Of a DNA stretch of 17,569 nt, positions 6,108-14,565 are shown piece after piece. A program made the translations under genes and the position numbers. The notes under the pieces are model-generated. The model was not told where the DNA came from. It saw nothing but the letters and a program-made list of their open reading frames with translations, and made no database searches. The stretch is from NCBI GenBank assembly GCA_009785045.1, contig WQXC01000019.1:1-17569 (forward strand), in the 5' to 3' direction. Position 1 is the first letter of the stretch, and each line of letters begins with the position of its first letter. This stretch comes from Treponema sp. (lineage in GTDB: Bacteria > Spirochaetota > Spirochaetia > Treponematales > Breznakiellaceae).

Positions 6108-8852
6108 TTAATCCACTTGATTCCATGGGGGCAGATGATCATCCTCTGAATCATCAACAACGATAATATCGTCTTCTCTTGGAATAAACAATACTGGAGT
6201 ATCGGGAATATTACCCGGAATGTCTGCAGGCGGATTATTCACCGGCGGATTGTTTATAATCGGATCATCATCCAGGAACGGGCTTATATTAACAGAAGGC
6301 ACACGCTGGTTATTGTTTCTTGATGACCTGTTATTCTGGTTTGGCGCTGGCGTAGGAGCCTGCTGCAGTTCAGGGAACAAATCCCAATCAAGCTGGATTC
6401 TGGGAATATCGTCAAGAACGGTACTATCTAAATCGCTGAACTGCGTAGATGTAATTGGAAGTCTGGAATCATGCGGCGCTCTGCCCCCGTGAAGGTCGCA
6501 ATATCTGCCCGGCGTAGTTCCATCCAGGAACGGAAGAGTAACTCCGCCCTGGCATGTCTCGGTCATTAAAAGACCTGAACCCCTGCAAACAGTAATTTCG
6601 ATAACACCCGCTGGACGCGAGAAATTTCTTTGCGGAAGTCCTCTGTGAATGTCATACATATAGTCGCTCCAGAAAGGCAGTACGAGACGTTCACCGGTTG
6701 CAAAAACACCCATGGAGTTTCCCGGCTTGTCAAAACCAAGCCATGCCGCAGTGGTATAGTAAGGAGATAATCCAACTACCCATGCATCAGACCAGTTCTG
6801 CGTAGTGCCGGTTTTTCCGCCCATAGGCATTCTGAATTCTCTTCCTTCTGCATTCCTGTAAGTAAATTTAGCTCCACCCGAAGTACGGCTGAACAAAGTA
6901 CCCAACTGAACGCCGAACTCCATCAATCTGGACATAATATATGCATTCTGCTGGCTGATTATCTGGCCGTTATTCGCCATTCGCCTTTGCTGCTGACGTA
7001 TATCTCTTTCAACGTCAAATATAACCCTGCCATTGCGATCTTCTATCGTCCTGATTGCAATTGGCGTAACAACGCGTCCCTGATTTCCAAAAATTGAAAA
7101 TGCCCTTGCCATACGCAATGGCGATGTAGAGTTAACACCTAACCCAAGAGGATAAAACCGCGGAAATTGCCGCCGTATCTGCGCTTCGTCTGTTATATCC
7201 AATAACGCGGCAGCTCTGCTTATTGCAGCGTCAAAACCGATAACCTCAAGTATTTTAAGCGATGGAATATTCAGCGACAGGGCAAGCGCATTGTAAAGAA
7301 GCATTGGGCCTCTCCAGGCGCCGCCGTAGTTGTTAGGCACATACGGAGTGCCGTCTTCGTTATGGAACGCCATTGGAATGTCATAAATCATTGATGCAGT
7401 GGTAAACTGCCGGCTGTCAATGGCGGCTGAATAATAAAGCGGCTTAAACGCTGAACCCGGCTGAATACTTGCCTGAGTAGCGCGTATAAGCTGATTCGAT
7501 TCATCATATTTTGAACCGCCGATAATGGCAGTAATGTATCCTGTTTCATTTTCGATTGTGATAAGCGCGCCTTCTACCATATTTTGTTCAGTGCTTTCCC
7601 TTAACTGCGCAAAACTTCTTCCGGTAGCTTCCTTAAGTTCAGGAATACCAAACATTAAAGCGGTCATATCTACAATTGGATTGATCGTTCTTGTGTAACG
7701 CGAAACTGCTCTTGCTTCGTTATGGTCTGCAGAAACAGCGCGGATATCGGTTAAATCAAAAACAAGTGTAAGCATTTCTACAATGGGCAGCACCGAACGT
7801 ATTGCCTGGGTATTGCTTCTTCTGCTCTGTTCGCTGTATTCCCTGTTGGCAACTTCAAGCCCCTGGCTAACATACTTTTGCGCAGCTTCCTGATGCTCAA
7901 GATTAAGAGTTGTATACACGACATAACCATCGCGGTAATAATCGCGCGTACCGTACATAAGAACATCAAGCTCGCGGCGCACATATTCACTGAACCACGG
8001 CGCTTTGTCTTCGCGCGTAAGATATGCAGAAAGAGCAGGCTGCGTCCAGTCAAAATTTTCCCAGTACTCGTTAAACGAAGCTTCCGCTTCATCTTTGTTG
8101 GCATAACCAAACTGGATCATGCGCTCCAGTACAAAGTGCTGCCGGTTCCTTGCCAGGTTTGGATTTCTTAGAGGATCAAAACGTGTAGGCCCGGAAAGTA
8201 ATACCGCAAGAACTGCAGCTTCTGCAAGATCAACTTCTCTTGCGCTTTTTTTGAAAAAGTATTTACTTGCAACCTCGACCCCGTAGGTACCGGGACCCAT
8301 CGGCATATAATTTAAATAGATTTCCAGAATTTCATTTTTGGTAAAACGGCGTTCCATTTGGAATGCCCACCACAGTTCTTTGATTTTTCGTTTTACGGTG
8401 CGCTCTGTTCTGTTGGTATAAAGAGTTCCGGCTACCTGCTGAGTAATTGTAGAACCGCCGCCCAAAGCTCCGCTGCCAAAAACCAAACTTCTGAATTGAC
8501 CCCAAACAGCGCGTCCAATTGCACGGATACTAAAACCGCGGTGATTATAAAAATCCGGATCTTCGCGGGCAAGAACCGCATGTATTAAATGTCTGGGTAA
8601 TTCGCTTAGCGCAACTAGCTCTCGCTTTTCATCAGAGGCAAACTCTGTTATCAGGTTTCCGTTAATATCCAGAAGTCTTGTTGGAAGCGCAGGCGCAAAT
8701 TCAACAAAGTTTTCGTTATTTTTTGTATTGGCGGTTAATGCCAGGGAAAAGCCCAGACCAACACCGATCATAATCACTATTATTATGGTAAGAGCGGCAA
8801 TTAGTCTGACAACAAAAGCGGAAATAAAGCCATTCCCGTTGTAATAACCCAT
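6108..8852 (-). CDS. Class A penicillin-binding protein 1A (glycosyltransferase/transpeptidase)
   Basis: A bifunctional cell-wall enzyme that polymerises glycan strands from lipid II and crosslinks stem peptides in the periplasm. After a single N-terminal membrane helix (about 12-40) comes the GT51 domain: A-R-E97-D-P-D-F-Y-N-H-R-G, G-G-G-S-T-I-T-Q-Q (131-139), K-R-K-I-K-E-L (154-160), and N-Y-M-P-M-G-P-G-T-Y-G. The transpeptidase shows S467-A-F-K470 (SxxK), S526-L-N528 (SxN) and K680-T-G682 (KTG). Between the domains, residues about 340-425 include a motif that occurs twice (P-I-V-E-M at 356 and P-I-V-D-M at 392). The last 85 or so residues form a Pro/Asn/Asp-rich tail. The total of 914 residues is somewhat long for PBP1A. 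No strong Shine-Dalgarno sequence precedes the ATG at 8852. It lies 23 bp downstream of the MATE gene, with a terminator-like hairpin between. Confidence 0.95.
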   Translation of the reverse strand: MGYYNGNGFISAFVVRLIAALTIIIVIMIGVGLGFSLALTANTKNNENFVEFAPALPTRLLDINGNLITEFASDEKRELVALSELPRHLIHAVLAREDPDFYNHRGFSIRAIGRAVWGQFRSLVFGSGALGGGSTITQQVAGTLYTNRTERTVKRKIKELWWAFQMERRFTKNEILEIYLNYMPMGPGTYGVEVASKYFFKKSAREVDLAEAAVLAVLLSGPTRFDPLRNPNLARNRQHFVLERMIQFGYANKDEAEASFNEYWENFDWTQPALSAYLTREDKAPWFSEYVRRELDVLMYGTRDYYRDGYVVYTTLNLEHQEAAQKYVSQGLEVANREYSEQSRRSNTQAIRSVLPIVEMLTLVFDLTDIRAVSADHNEARAVSRYTRTINPIVDMTALMFGIPELKEATGRSFAQLRESTEQNMVEGALITIENETGYITAIIGGSKYDESNQLIRATQASIQPGSAFKPLYYSAAIDSRQFTTASMIYDIPMAFHNEDGTPYVPNNYGGAWRGPMLLYNALALSLNIPSLKILEVIGFDAAISRAAALLDITDEAQIRRQFPRFYPLGLGVNSTSPLRMARAFSIFGNQGRVVTPIAIRTIEDRNGRVIFDVERDIRQQQRRMANNGQIISQQNAYIMSRLMEFGVQLGTLFSRTSGGAKFTYRNAEGREFRMPMGGKTGTTQNWSDAWVVGLSPYYTTAAWLGFDKPGNSMGVFATGERLVLPFWSDYMYDIHRGLPQRNFSRPAGVIEITVCRGSGLLMTETCQGGVTLPFLDGTTPGRYCDLHGGRAPHDSRLPITSTQFSDLDSTVLDDIPRIQLDWDLFPELQQAPTPAPNQNNRSSRNNNQRVPSVNISPFLDDDPIINNPPVNNPPADIPGNIPDTPVLFIPREDDIIVVDDSEDDHLPPWNQVD

Positions 8853-8866
8853 ATATTAAGCTTATT

Positions 8867-8906
8867 AAAACTCCGTTATCCGGTCAAGTATTGCCGGCGG
8901 AGTTTT
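8867..8906 (-). terminator. Terminator-like inverted repeat at the end of the MATE gene
   Basis: AAAACTCCG (8867-8875) pairs with CGGAGTTTT (8898-8906). An inner CCGG/CCGG pair can extend the stem on both sides of the loop. The left arm sits just past the MATE stop and the right arm within its last codons, so the hairpin spans the stop codon. The A/T flanks make it work in principle on either strand. It would end transcription of the transporter operon before the PBP gene, although the stem ends only about 14 nt before the PBP start codon, so it could instead act as an attenuator. Confidence 0.55.
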
Positions 8907-10279
8907 CTTAATTCAAAGAGAATTAAAACGGCTGTAACAAGGAATAAAAAGGCATCGGCGACGGGAGTCGCTGCAATAACGCCCCAAAGACCCCAAATTC
9001 TGCCAAAAATGAGTATACATGGAATAAGAGCGACGCAATACCTGAACATGGAAAGAAAAATCGACACTTTTGGACGGCCGGTAACCACAAAGAAATTTGT
9101 CGAAACAATCTGAAACCCTGCAAGCGGCAGCAGCATCAGCATTAGCTGCATTGCACGGGGCGCAAACTGCATAAGCGCTTCGCTTCCGTCCGGAGCGAAT
9201 AACCTTACAAGCTGAACCGGAAATATCTGGACCACAGCAAACCCCAGTATACATATTGATGTAGCCGCAGCTATTGCTCCGATATATGCGCGTAACACAC
9301 GCCGGTATAATTTTGCTCCGTAATTGTATCCAAGTATTGGCTGCGCCCCCTGATTAATTCCAAAAACAGGCATGAGTATAAGCATTAATATCGCTCCAAT
9401 AATACTCATTCCGGAAAGAGCGACATCGCCTCCGTTCTCTACTCCCAGCGCTGCTTCTCCGTACCATCCTGCGCTCTTGTTGCTTAAGAGCTGAACTATT
9501 GACATTAAAAACTGAAGCAAAAATTGAGCTGATCCAAAAGCCATTATCTGCGTAACAATTAAAGGATCCGGTTTTAACATTTTAAAGTTTAACCTTACTA
9601 CTGCTTTTTTACTTAAAATAAATCTTAGTATGTATGCAGTAGAAGCGGACTGCGCAACAATTGTAGCCCATGCAGCTCCCTGTACTCCCCATTTAAACCA
9701 CAAAATAAAAATCGCATCAAAAATAATATTAAGAACTGCTCCGAGTATCATTCCAACCATGGTAACGGCGGGAAACCCCTGCGCTCTTGTGCAATGAGAC
9801 AAACCAAAACTTACCAAAAAGAAAACTGAACCGTACAATGTTATGCGAAAATATTCTCTTGCGTACCCCAGCGCTTCGCTTCCTTTTGCTGCACCCATAA
9901 GCGAAAGAATCGGATCTAGAAATACGAGTCCTAAAATTGTCATTAAAAGACCTGCGCCAATCAATAAAAAGAAACAATGATCCAGCGCATTTTCCGCTTC
10001 CTCTTTTCTGCCCTGCCCCAGCCTCATGGAGATCATGTTTGCCGCTCCGATTCCGAACAGCATTGCAAAAGCCATACCTATTGTCATAAGCGGGAAAACA
10101 AGAGAAAGTCCGCCAAGCGCAATTTCGTTTACTGCATGACCAATGAAAATTCGATCCACAAAATTGTACAGCGCATTTACAACCATACCGGTTATTGCAG
10201 GAATCGAGAATTTTAAAAGTAATTTTCCGATTGATTCGGTTCCCAGCCTGCCTGCAGCATTCTGCTTTCCGGGTATCAT
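8876..10279 (-). CDS. MATE-family multidrug/metabolite exporter
   Basis: A 467-residue integral inner-membrane protein with about 12 hydrophobic helices in two similar halves, as expected for MATE (MatE) transporters that use a Na+ or H+ gradient to export cationic compounds. Family features include the opening segment I-G-K-L-L-L-K-F-S-I-P-A-I-T-G-M, then N-F-V-D-R-I-F-I-G-H (about 41-50) and the mid-protein I-N-Q-G-A-Q-P-I-L-G-Y-N-Y-G-A (about 313-327). The substrate cannot be inferred. The start ATG (complement of 10277-10279) has AGGA (10287-10290) at good spacing, and the gene begins 13 bp after the MFS-HEAT gene on the same strand, so the two form an operon. Confidence 0.92.
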   Translation of the reverse strand: MIPGKQNAAGRLGTESIGKLLLKFSIPAITGMVVNALYNFVDRIFIGHAVNEIALGGLSLVFPLMTIGMAFAMLFGIGAANMISMRLGQGRKEEAENALDHCFFLLIGAGLLMTILGLVFLDPILSLMGAAKGSEALGYAREYFRITLYGSVFFLVSFGLSHCTRAQGFPAVTMVGMILGAVLNIIFDAIFILWFKWGVQGAAWATIVAQSASTAYILRFILSKKAVVRLNFKMLKPDPLIVTQIMAFGSAQFLLQFLMSIVQLLSNKSAGWYGEAALGVENGGDVALSGMSIIGAILMLILMPVFGINQGAQPILGYNYGAKLYRRVLRAYIGAIAAATSICILGFAVVQIFPVQLVRLFAPDGSEALMQFAPRAMQLMLMLLPLAGFQIVSTNFFVVTGRPKVSIFLSMFRYCVALIPCILIFGRIWGLWGVIAATPVADAFLFLVTAVLILFELRKLRRQYLTG

Positions 10280-10292
10280 TAATTTATCCTTT

Positions 10293-12572
10293 TCATTTTA
10301 GCATTGCAGCCCAAATACGCAGTTCCTGCGCAGCCCAATGGACAATTAATAAACGCAGACAATCATTTACTGCTAAGTCTTTATCTATAACTGCTTCCGA
10401 AAAAACAGATTTAATAAAACTTCCAATCCTTGAATATTCAACAGGAATGTCCAAAATCCAGCGATAAAAACTTTCGCCGTTATTTTCTTTTACATATTTT
10501 TCAACAACATTTTGAAAGCTCTTGGCATATTCTTCTATTACAGAAACGGCAAATTTGGATTTCTTTTTATTTAATGCTTTATTAACAAACTCAGTTGCAG
10601 CTTCCGCTTCATCCATTGCAAGCGTAACAGCCATGGAATTATCTGCAGAATAACGCGCCAATATTTTATATAATTTCTTTTGCGTATCAACAATTGCTGC
10701 AATTGCCAAAATAACTTCGTCTCTTATATACTGAGGCAGATTTTTGGCGCGCAGAATATGCAATAGAACCGGAACAGATTCATAGTTGTGATACATTCCA
10801 AGAGCTTCCGCGCCCATAATCTGCAGTCTTGGATTTTGCGTATTTAAAATAATTTTTTCTATTTCCGGCAAAAACTCTTTGTCTTTCATTCTTGCCAGAG
10901 CAAGAATTGCTTCGCCCGCAAGCATATAGTCTTCGGAAAAAGAAAGTTCGCGTAACTTTGGAATTGCAGAATAACAATTATGATTCCCCAAAGCGCGCGC
11001 AGAAATATATGCCGTAGTAAAGGGGTTGTTTGTAATATCATCTTCAAGCGCTTTTTCTGCCTTTTTGCTTAATTTGTTCAATTTTTCCAAAGCTCTGATT
11101 GCATCCTGACGCGTTGCAAGTTTGGGAGAGCGCGCGCGATCCAATAATCCGTCAATTGCAAGATGAGACGGCGTATCGTGCAGCTCGCCAAGAACTTTTT
11201 TTTCTTCGTGCATATCCTGCGCTTTGTCCAATTTTCCCAAAAGACTTATAGCGCGAAGATCCCTAAAGGAAAAAATAACTTCCAGGGCATTTGTAAGAGG
11301 CATAGAATCCATTGCTTTCATTTTTTTATTTCTGGAAAGCGCTATCCCTGCAAGAATAAACATCAGAATAAAAAGAACCTTAAACGCTACAAATGGAGAA
11401 AGACCCATAAACAATAAAAGGTCGATTAAAAGCCCTGCCAGATTTGTACCTATTGCCCCTGCCATTCCCAGAGTTAAAAAATAAAGGATGCCCATGTCCA
11501 TCATTTTTTCCTGCGGAATTAAACCAAGAAAATAAGTCTGCGCAATTCCTTCCGATCCAAGAAAACCAAAGCTGAGCATAAAAAATAAAAACACCATAAA
11601 AAGAATAATTCCGGATACATTTTCCATTGCTGAATACGGAAGAACAATAACCGGTATTAAACTGAGAAAACCAAGAATTACACTGACAAGAAAAAGCGGC
11701 TTAGCGCCAATGCGATCTACCAAAAACTTTACTATAAGGCCTGCCATTAAATGACCAAGGCTTCCAAAAACGGCAAAAAGCGAAATTAAACCATCGTTAT
11801 GCTCAAACACTTCACGCGCATAAACAATTACGAATGTCCGCGTAATACCGGAAACAAGAACCACTATAAATAAAATAAATAAAAAGTTCTTTAATGCATC
11901 CTGCGAAAAAGCTTCTTTAAAGATTTCACCAAGCTTCATGCCGCCGCCGTCTTTTGGGGGCTCTGGCGTTGGAACTTTTTTAATTATTGTTCCGCTGATA
12001 ACTCCTGTAATAACCCCAACGCTTAACAAAAGAGAAAAAATAAATATCGGCGGCTCCATACCCAGAATCATTGCAATTGAAAAACTTCCAAACATTCCAA
12101 TTGAACTGCTTATAATCTGAATCTGCGTCATATAACTGCCGCGATCGGGACCTGTTGCAAGCATGCTTAAAACTGGATTATTGGCAATCATTCCAATTCC
12201 GCGAATCAGGTGAAAAAGAAGCACTCCAAGAAAAACCATAAAAAGAGCGGTATTCCGGTGCCCTGCATAATCAACAAAGGGAGCGGCAACTGCCAAAATC
12301 ATGCATAAAGATCTGGCTGTCCACGCAAAACTAAAAATACCAATAATGGAAAAACGCCGGGCAAAAATTTTACCAAGAGGCAGCATAAATAATGCAATAT
12401 AAAAGGTCGAGCTCATAAGCCCGATAAATGACGATGTAGCGCCCAGGCGAAGCGCAAAAAGAGTGACAATTATCCCTACCAGCATGTTCCAGGAAACTGC
12501 GTTAAAAATATTAAAATAGTTATATGTATCTCTAGCTTTGCTCAAGCGATAAGGAGATAACTGTGTTGCCAT
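10293..12572 (-). CDS. MFS transporter fused to a C-terminal HEAT-repeat domain
   Basis: 759 residues. Residues about 25-415 form a 12-helix major facilitator domain, with helices clear at 25-42, 50-68, 78-100, 108-128, 150-170, 176-198, 228-250, 262-284, 290-312, 320-345, 358-386 and 395-412. Residues about 460-665 are cytoplasmic and built of helical pairs of HEAT type, seen as recurring A-I-R-A-L, A-I-P-K-L, A-I-L-A-L-A-R and V-P-V-L-L segments; a further helical region runs to the end. HEAT arrays usually bind other proteins, so the tail may be a regulatory or docking platform. The substrate is unknown. The start ATG follows a TATAAT-like sequence by only 2 nt and lacks a Shine-Dalgarno sequence, so the message may be leaderless or the promoter may lie elsewhere. 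The MATE gene follows after 13 bp. Confidence 0.85.
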   Translation of the reverse strand: MATQLSPYRLSKARDTYNYFNIFNAVSWNMLVGIIVTLFALRLGATSSFIGLMSSTFYIALFMLPLGKIFARRFSIIGIFSFAWTARSLCMILAVAAPFVDYAGHRNTALFMVFLGVLLFHLIRGIGMIANNPVLSMLATGPDRGSYMTQIQIISSSIGMFGSFSIAMILGMEPPIFIFSLLLSVGVITGVISGTIIKKVPTPEPPKDGGGMKLGEIFKEAFSQDALKNFLFILFIVVLVSGITRTFVIVYAREVFEHNDGLISLFAVFGSLGHLMAGLIVKFLVDRIGAKPLFLVSVILGFLSLIPVIVLPYSAMENVSGIILFMVFLFFMLSFGFLGSEGIAQTYFLGLIPQEKMMDMGILYFLTLGMAGAIGTNLAGLLIDLLLFMGLSPFVAFKVLFILMFILAGIALSRNKKMKAMDSMPLTNALEVIFSFRDLRAISLLGKLDKAQDMHEEKKVLGELHDTPSHLAIDGLLDRARSPKLATRQDAIRALEKLNKLSKKAEKALEDDITNNPFTTAYISARALGNHNCYSAIPKLRELSFSEDYMLAGEAILALARMKDKEFLPEIEKIILNTQNPRLQIMGAEALGMYHNYESVPVLLHILRAKNLPQYIRDEVILAIAAIVDTQKKLYKILARYSADNSMAVTLAMDEAEAATEFVNKALNKKKSKFAVSVIEEYAKSFQNVVEKYVKENNGESFYRWILDIPVEYSRIGSFIKSVFSEAVIDKDLAVNDCLRLLIVHWAAQELRIWAAMLK

Positions 12573-12623
12573 ATATTATAATCTATATTGCAATTTCATT
12601 AATTTCAAGGTATACAGATAATT
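12573..12623. promoter_or_regulatory. Divergent AT-rich promoter region between the MFS-HEAT gene and trpD
   Basis: This 51-bp gap separates two divergent start codons, so both upstream signals must lie in or near it. TATAAT occurs on the plus strand at 12577-12582 and on the minus strand as the complement of 12575-12580. No -35 element at 16-18 bp spacing is convincing for either. There is no leader peptide or trp attenuator before trpD. Confidence 0.4.
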
Positions 12624-13646
12624 ATGATAAAAGAAGCGATTATACAGGCGGCCAAAAGGGAAAATCTTACTTTTGAATGCGCCGAAGCAGTTATGAATGA
12701 GATAATGGAAGGAAAAGCCAGCGATATACAGATGGCTGCCTACCTTGCTGCCATGTCTGTTAAAGGCGAAACAATTGACGAAATTACCGCATCTGCAACA
12801 GGTATGCGCAAACATTGCACAAGAATCCTGCACGATATGGATGTTCTGGAAATTGTCGGCACCGGCGGCGACCATTCCAATTCCTTTAATATATCCACAA
12901 CTTCTGCGCTGGTTATATCTGCGGCTGGAATCCCTGTTGCAAAGCATGGAAACAGGGCATCGTCAAGCAGAACTGGTTCTGCCGACGTTCTTGAAGCTCT
13001 GGGTGTTGATATAACAATTAAACCAGAACACAGTCTTAAACTGTTAAAAAATATAAATCTTTGTTTTTTATTTGCACAGAACTATCATATATCGATGAAG
13101 TATGTTGCGCCCGTCCGCCGTGAACTTGGTATTCGTACAATTTTTAATATACTTGGTCCTTTGGTAAATCCGGCGGGTGCAAACATGGAACTTTTAGGCG
13201 TGTATGAACCGGAATTGATTGAACCAATGGCAAAAGTACTTTGTAATCTGGGCGTTAAAAGAGGCATGGTTGTTTACGGTCACGACGGGTTAGACGAAAT
13301 TTCGATGAGTGCGCCGACTACTGTCTGCGAATTACGCGATGGTTTTATTAAAACTTACGAAATTACTCCTGAACAGTTTGGGTTCGAACGCTGTAAAAAG
13401 GAAGATCTGCTGGGCGGAACTCCTGCAGAAAATGCAGAGATAACAAAAAAGATTCTAACAGGCGAAAAAAGCGCAAGACGTAATGCTGTGTTATTAAATT
13501 CTGCGGCTGCAATACATATTGCCAAACCGGAAGTTAATATGAAAGATGCCGTTGGTATCGCCGCAGAAGCGATTGATTCCGGCAAAGCAAGCGAACAGTT
13601 AAAACAATTTGTTGAATTGTCGCAGAAGAAAGAGTACGCGAATTAA
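12624..13646 (+). CDS. trpD: Anthranilate phosphoribosyltransferase
   Basis: Second step of tryptophan synthesis: joins anthranilate to PRPP to give phosphoribosyl-anthranilate. The family motifs are all present: G-T-G-G-D (79-83) for PRPP, S-F-N-I-S-T (87-92), K-H-G-N-R-A (107-112), S-R-T-G-S-A-D-V-L-E-A-L-G (115-127), and later R-R-E-L-G-I-R-T-I-F-N-I-L-G-P-L-V-N-P. At 340 residues the length is standard, and there is no fused glutamine amidotransferase. The ATG at 12624 aligns with the usual N-terminus; a weak AAGG lies 13 nt upstream. trpC follows after 57 bp on the same strand, and a single transcript is likely. trpE/G, trpF, trpB and trpA are not in the window. Confidence 0.96.
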   Translation: MIKEAIIQAAKRENLTFECAEAVMNEIMEGKASDIQMAAYLAAMSVKGETIDEITASATGMRKHCTRILHDMDVLEIVGTGGDHSNSFNISTTSALVISAAGIPVAKHGNRASSSRTGSADVLEALGVDITIKPEHSLKLLKNINLCFLFAQNYHISMKYVAPVRRELGIRTIFNILGPLVNPAGANMELLGVYEPELIEPMAKVLCNLGVKRGMVVYGHDGLDEISMSAPTTVCELRDGFIKTYEITPEQFGFERCKKEDLLGGTPAENAEITKKILTGEKSARRNAVLLNSAAAIHIAKPEVNMKDAVGIAAEAIDSGKASEQLKQFVELSQKKEYAN

Positions 13647-13660
13647 CGTGAGAAAAAGGG

Positions 13661-13690
13661 TCCGCGGATTTTCGCAGATTAGCGCGGATT
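13661..13690 (+). repeat. Short degenerate 10-bp tandem repeat between trpD and trpC
   Basis: Three consecutive 10-bp units (TCCGCGGATT, TTCGCAGATT, AGCGCGGATT) share the core CGCRGATT. The array sits in the 57-bp gap just before the trpC ribosome binding site (AGAGGG, 13695-13700). It forms no obvious hairpin; a protein-binding or repeat-dispersal role is possible but not shown. Confidence 0.65.
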
Positions 13691-13703
13691 AATAAGAGGG
13701 TTT

Positions 13704-14510
13704 ATGAGAGCACCGCCGGCGATACTTGGAAAGATTGCAGATAGTACCTTAGCGAGGGTTGCGAAAGCCAAGGAGGCGATGTCTTTAGAACTTGTGCGCG
13801 AACAAGCTTTTTCATTAATTAAAAAAGAGCAACTAAAGCCGCTGCAGTTTGAACGCGCATTATCAACTCCTGGTTTATCTTTTATCTGTGAAGTTAAAAA
13901 AGCGTCTCCTTCCAAGGGTATAATCGCAGAACATTTCCCCTGGCTGGAAATTGCAAAAGACTACGAACAGGCAGGAGCCGCTGCAATTTCTGTTTTAACA
14001 GAGCCTGAGTTTTTTCTTGGAAGCGAGCAATACCTGCGCGAAATATCCGCTGCTGTTTCCATACCAACACTTAGAAAAGATTTTATAATCGACCCGTACC
14101 AAATCTACGAAGCAAAAATGTGGGGAGCAAGCGCTATACTTTTAATCTGTGCGCTTTTGGAACCAGAAACAATCACTGAATACATGGCTATTGCCAGTGA
14201 CCTAGCGCTTGATTGTCTTGTCGAGATCCACAGTGAACAGGAAGCGCAGGAAGCCATCGGCGCCAGAGCAAAAATAATAGGCGTAAATAACCGCGACCTT
14301 ACAACTTTTAAAGTTGACACAGGACTCACAACACGCTTAATAAAACAAATACCTACAGGAATACTTACTGTCGCAGAAAGCGGAATAAATAATACAGATG
14401 ATATCCGCGAACTTAAAGACACCGGTGTAAACGCAGTATTAATCGGCGAAAGCCTTATGCGCGCAGCAGACAGAAAAGCGTTGTTAGCGGAGTTGATGGG
14501 AGCAGTTTGA
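13704..14510 (+). CDS. trpC: Indole-3-glycerol phosphate synthase
   Basis: Closes the ring of the carboxyphenylamino-deoxyribulose phosphate intermediate to give indole-3-glycerol phosphate in tryptophan synthesis. The 268-residue TIM barrel has the catalytic and phosphate-binding motifs in order: E63-V-K-K-A-S-P-S-K-G, L-R-K125-D-F, C-L-V-E-I-H (171-176), G-V-N-N-R-D-L (193-199), V-A-E-S-G-I (223-228) and L-I-G-E-S-L-M (246-252). It is a single-function protein without a fused TrpF. The start at 13704 is supported by AGAGGG at 13695-13700. Immediately after its stop an unrelated promoter and accessory genes begin, so any further trp genes have been displaced or lie elsewhere. Confidence 0.96.
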   Translation: MRAPPAILGKIADSTLARVAKAKEAMSLELVREQAFSLIKKEQLKPLQFERALSTPGLSFICEVKKASPSKGIIAEHFPWLEIAKDYEQAGAAAISVLTEPEFFLGSEQYLREISAAVSIPTLRKDFIIDPYQIYEAKMWGASAILLICALLEPETITEYMAIASDLALDCLVEIHSEQEAQEAIGARAKIIGVNNRDLTTFKVDTGLTTRLIKQIPTGILTVAESGINNTDDIRELKDTGVNAVLIGESLMRAADRKALLAELMGAV

Positions 14511-14511
14511 T

Positions 14512-14540
14512 TTGACAACGAATGCTCGCTGTGATATATT
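14512..14540 (+). promoter_or_regulatory. Sigma-70-type promoter for the AbiEii-like module
   Basis: TTGACA (14512-14517) and TATATT (14535-14540) are separated by exactly 17 bp. They start one base after the trpC stop and lie 25 bp before the next start codon, which has GGAGG at 14556-14560. The consensus -35 and ideal spacing make this the best promoter in the window, and it gives the accessory module its own transcription. Confidence 0.75.
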
Positions 14541-14565
14541 CTAATTAAGTTACCTGGAGGGTATT

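Noticed and set aside
12601..12623. A trp leader peptide and attenuator before trpD
   Set aside because: The gap is only 51 bp, and it has no short reading frame with tandem Trp codons and no terminator hairpin.
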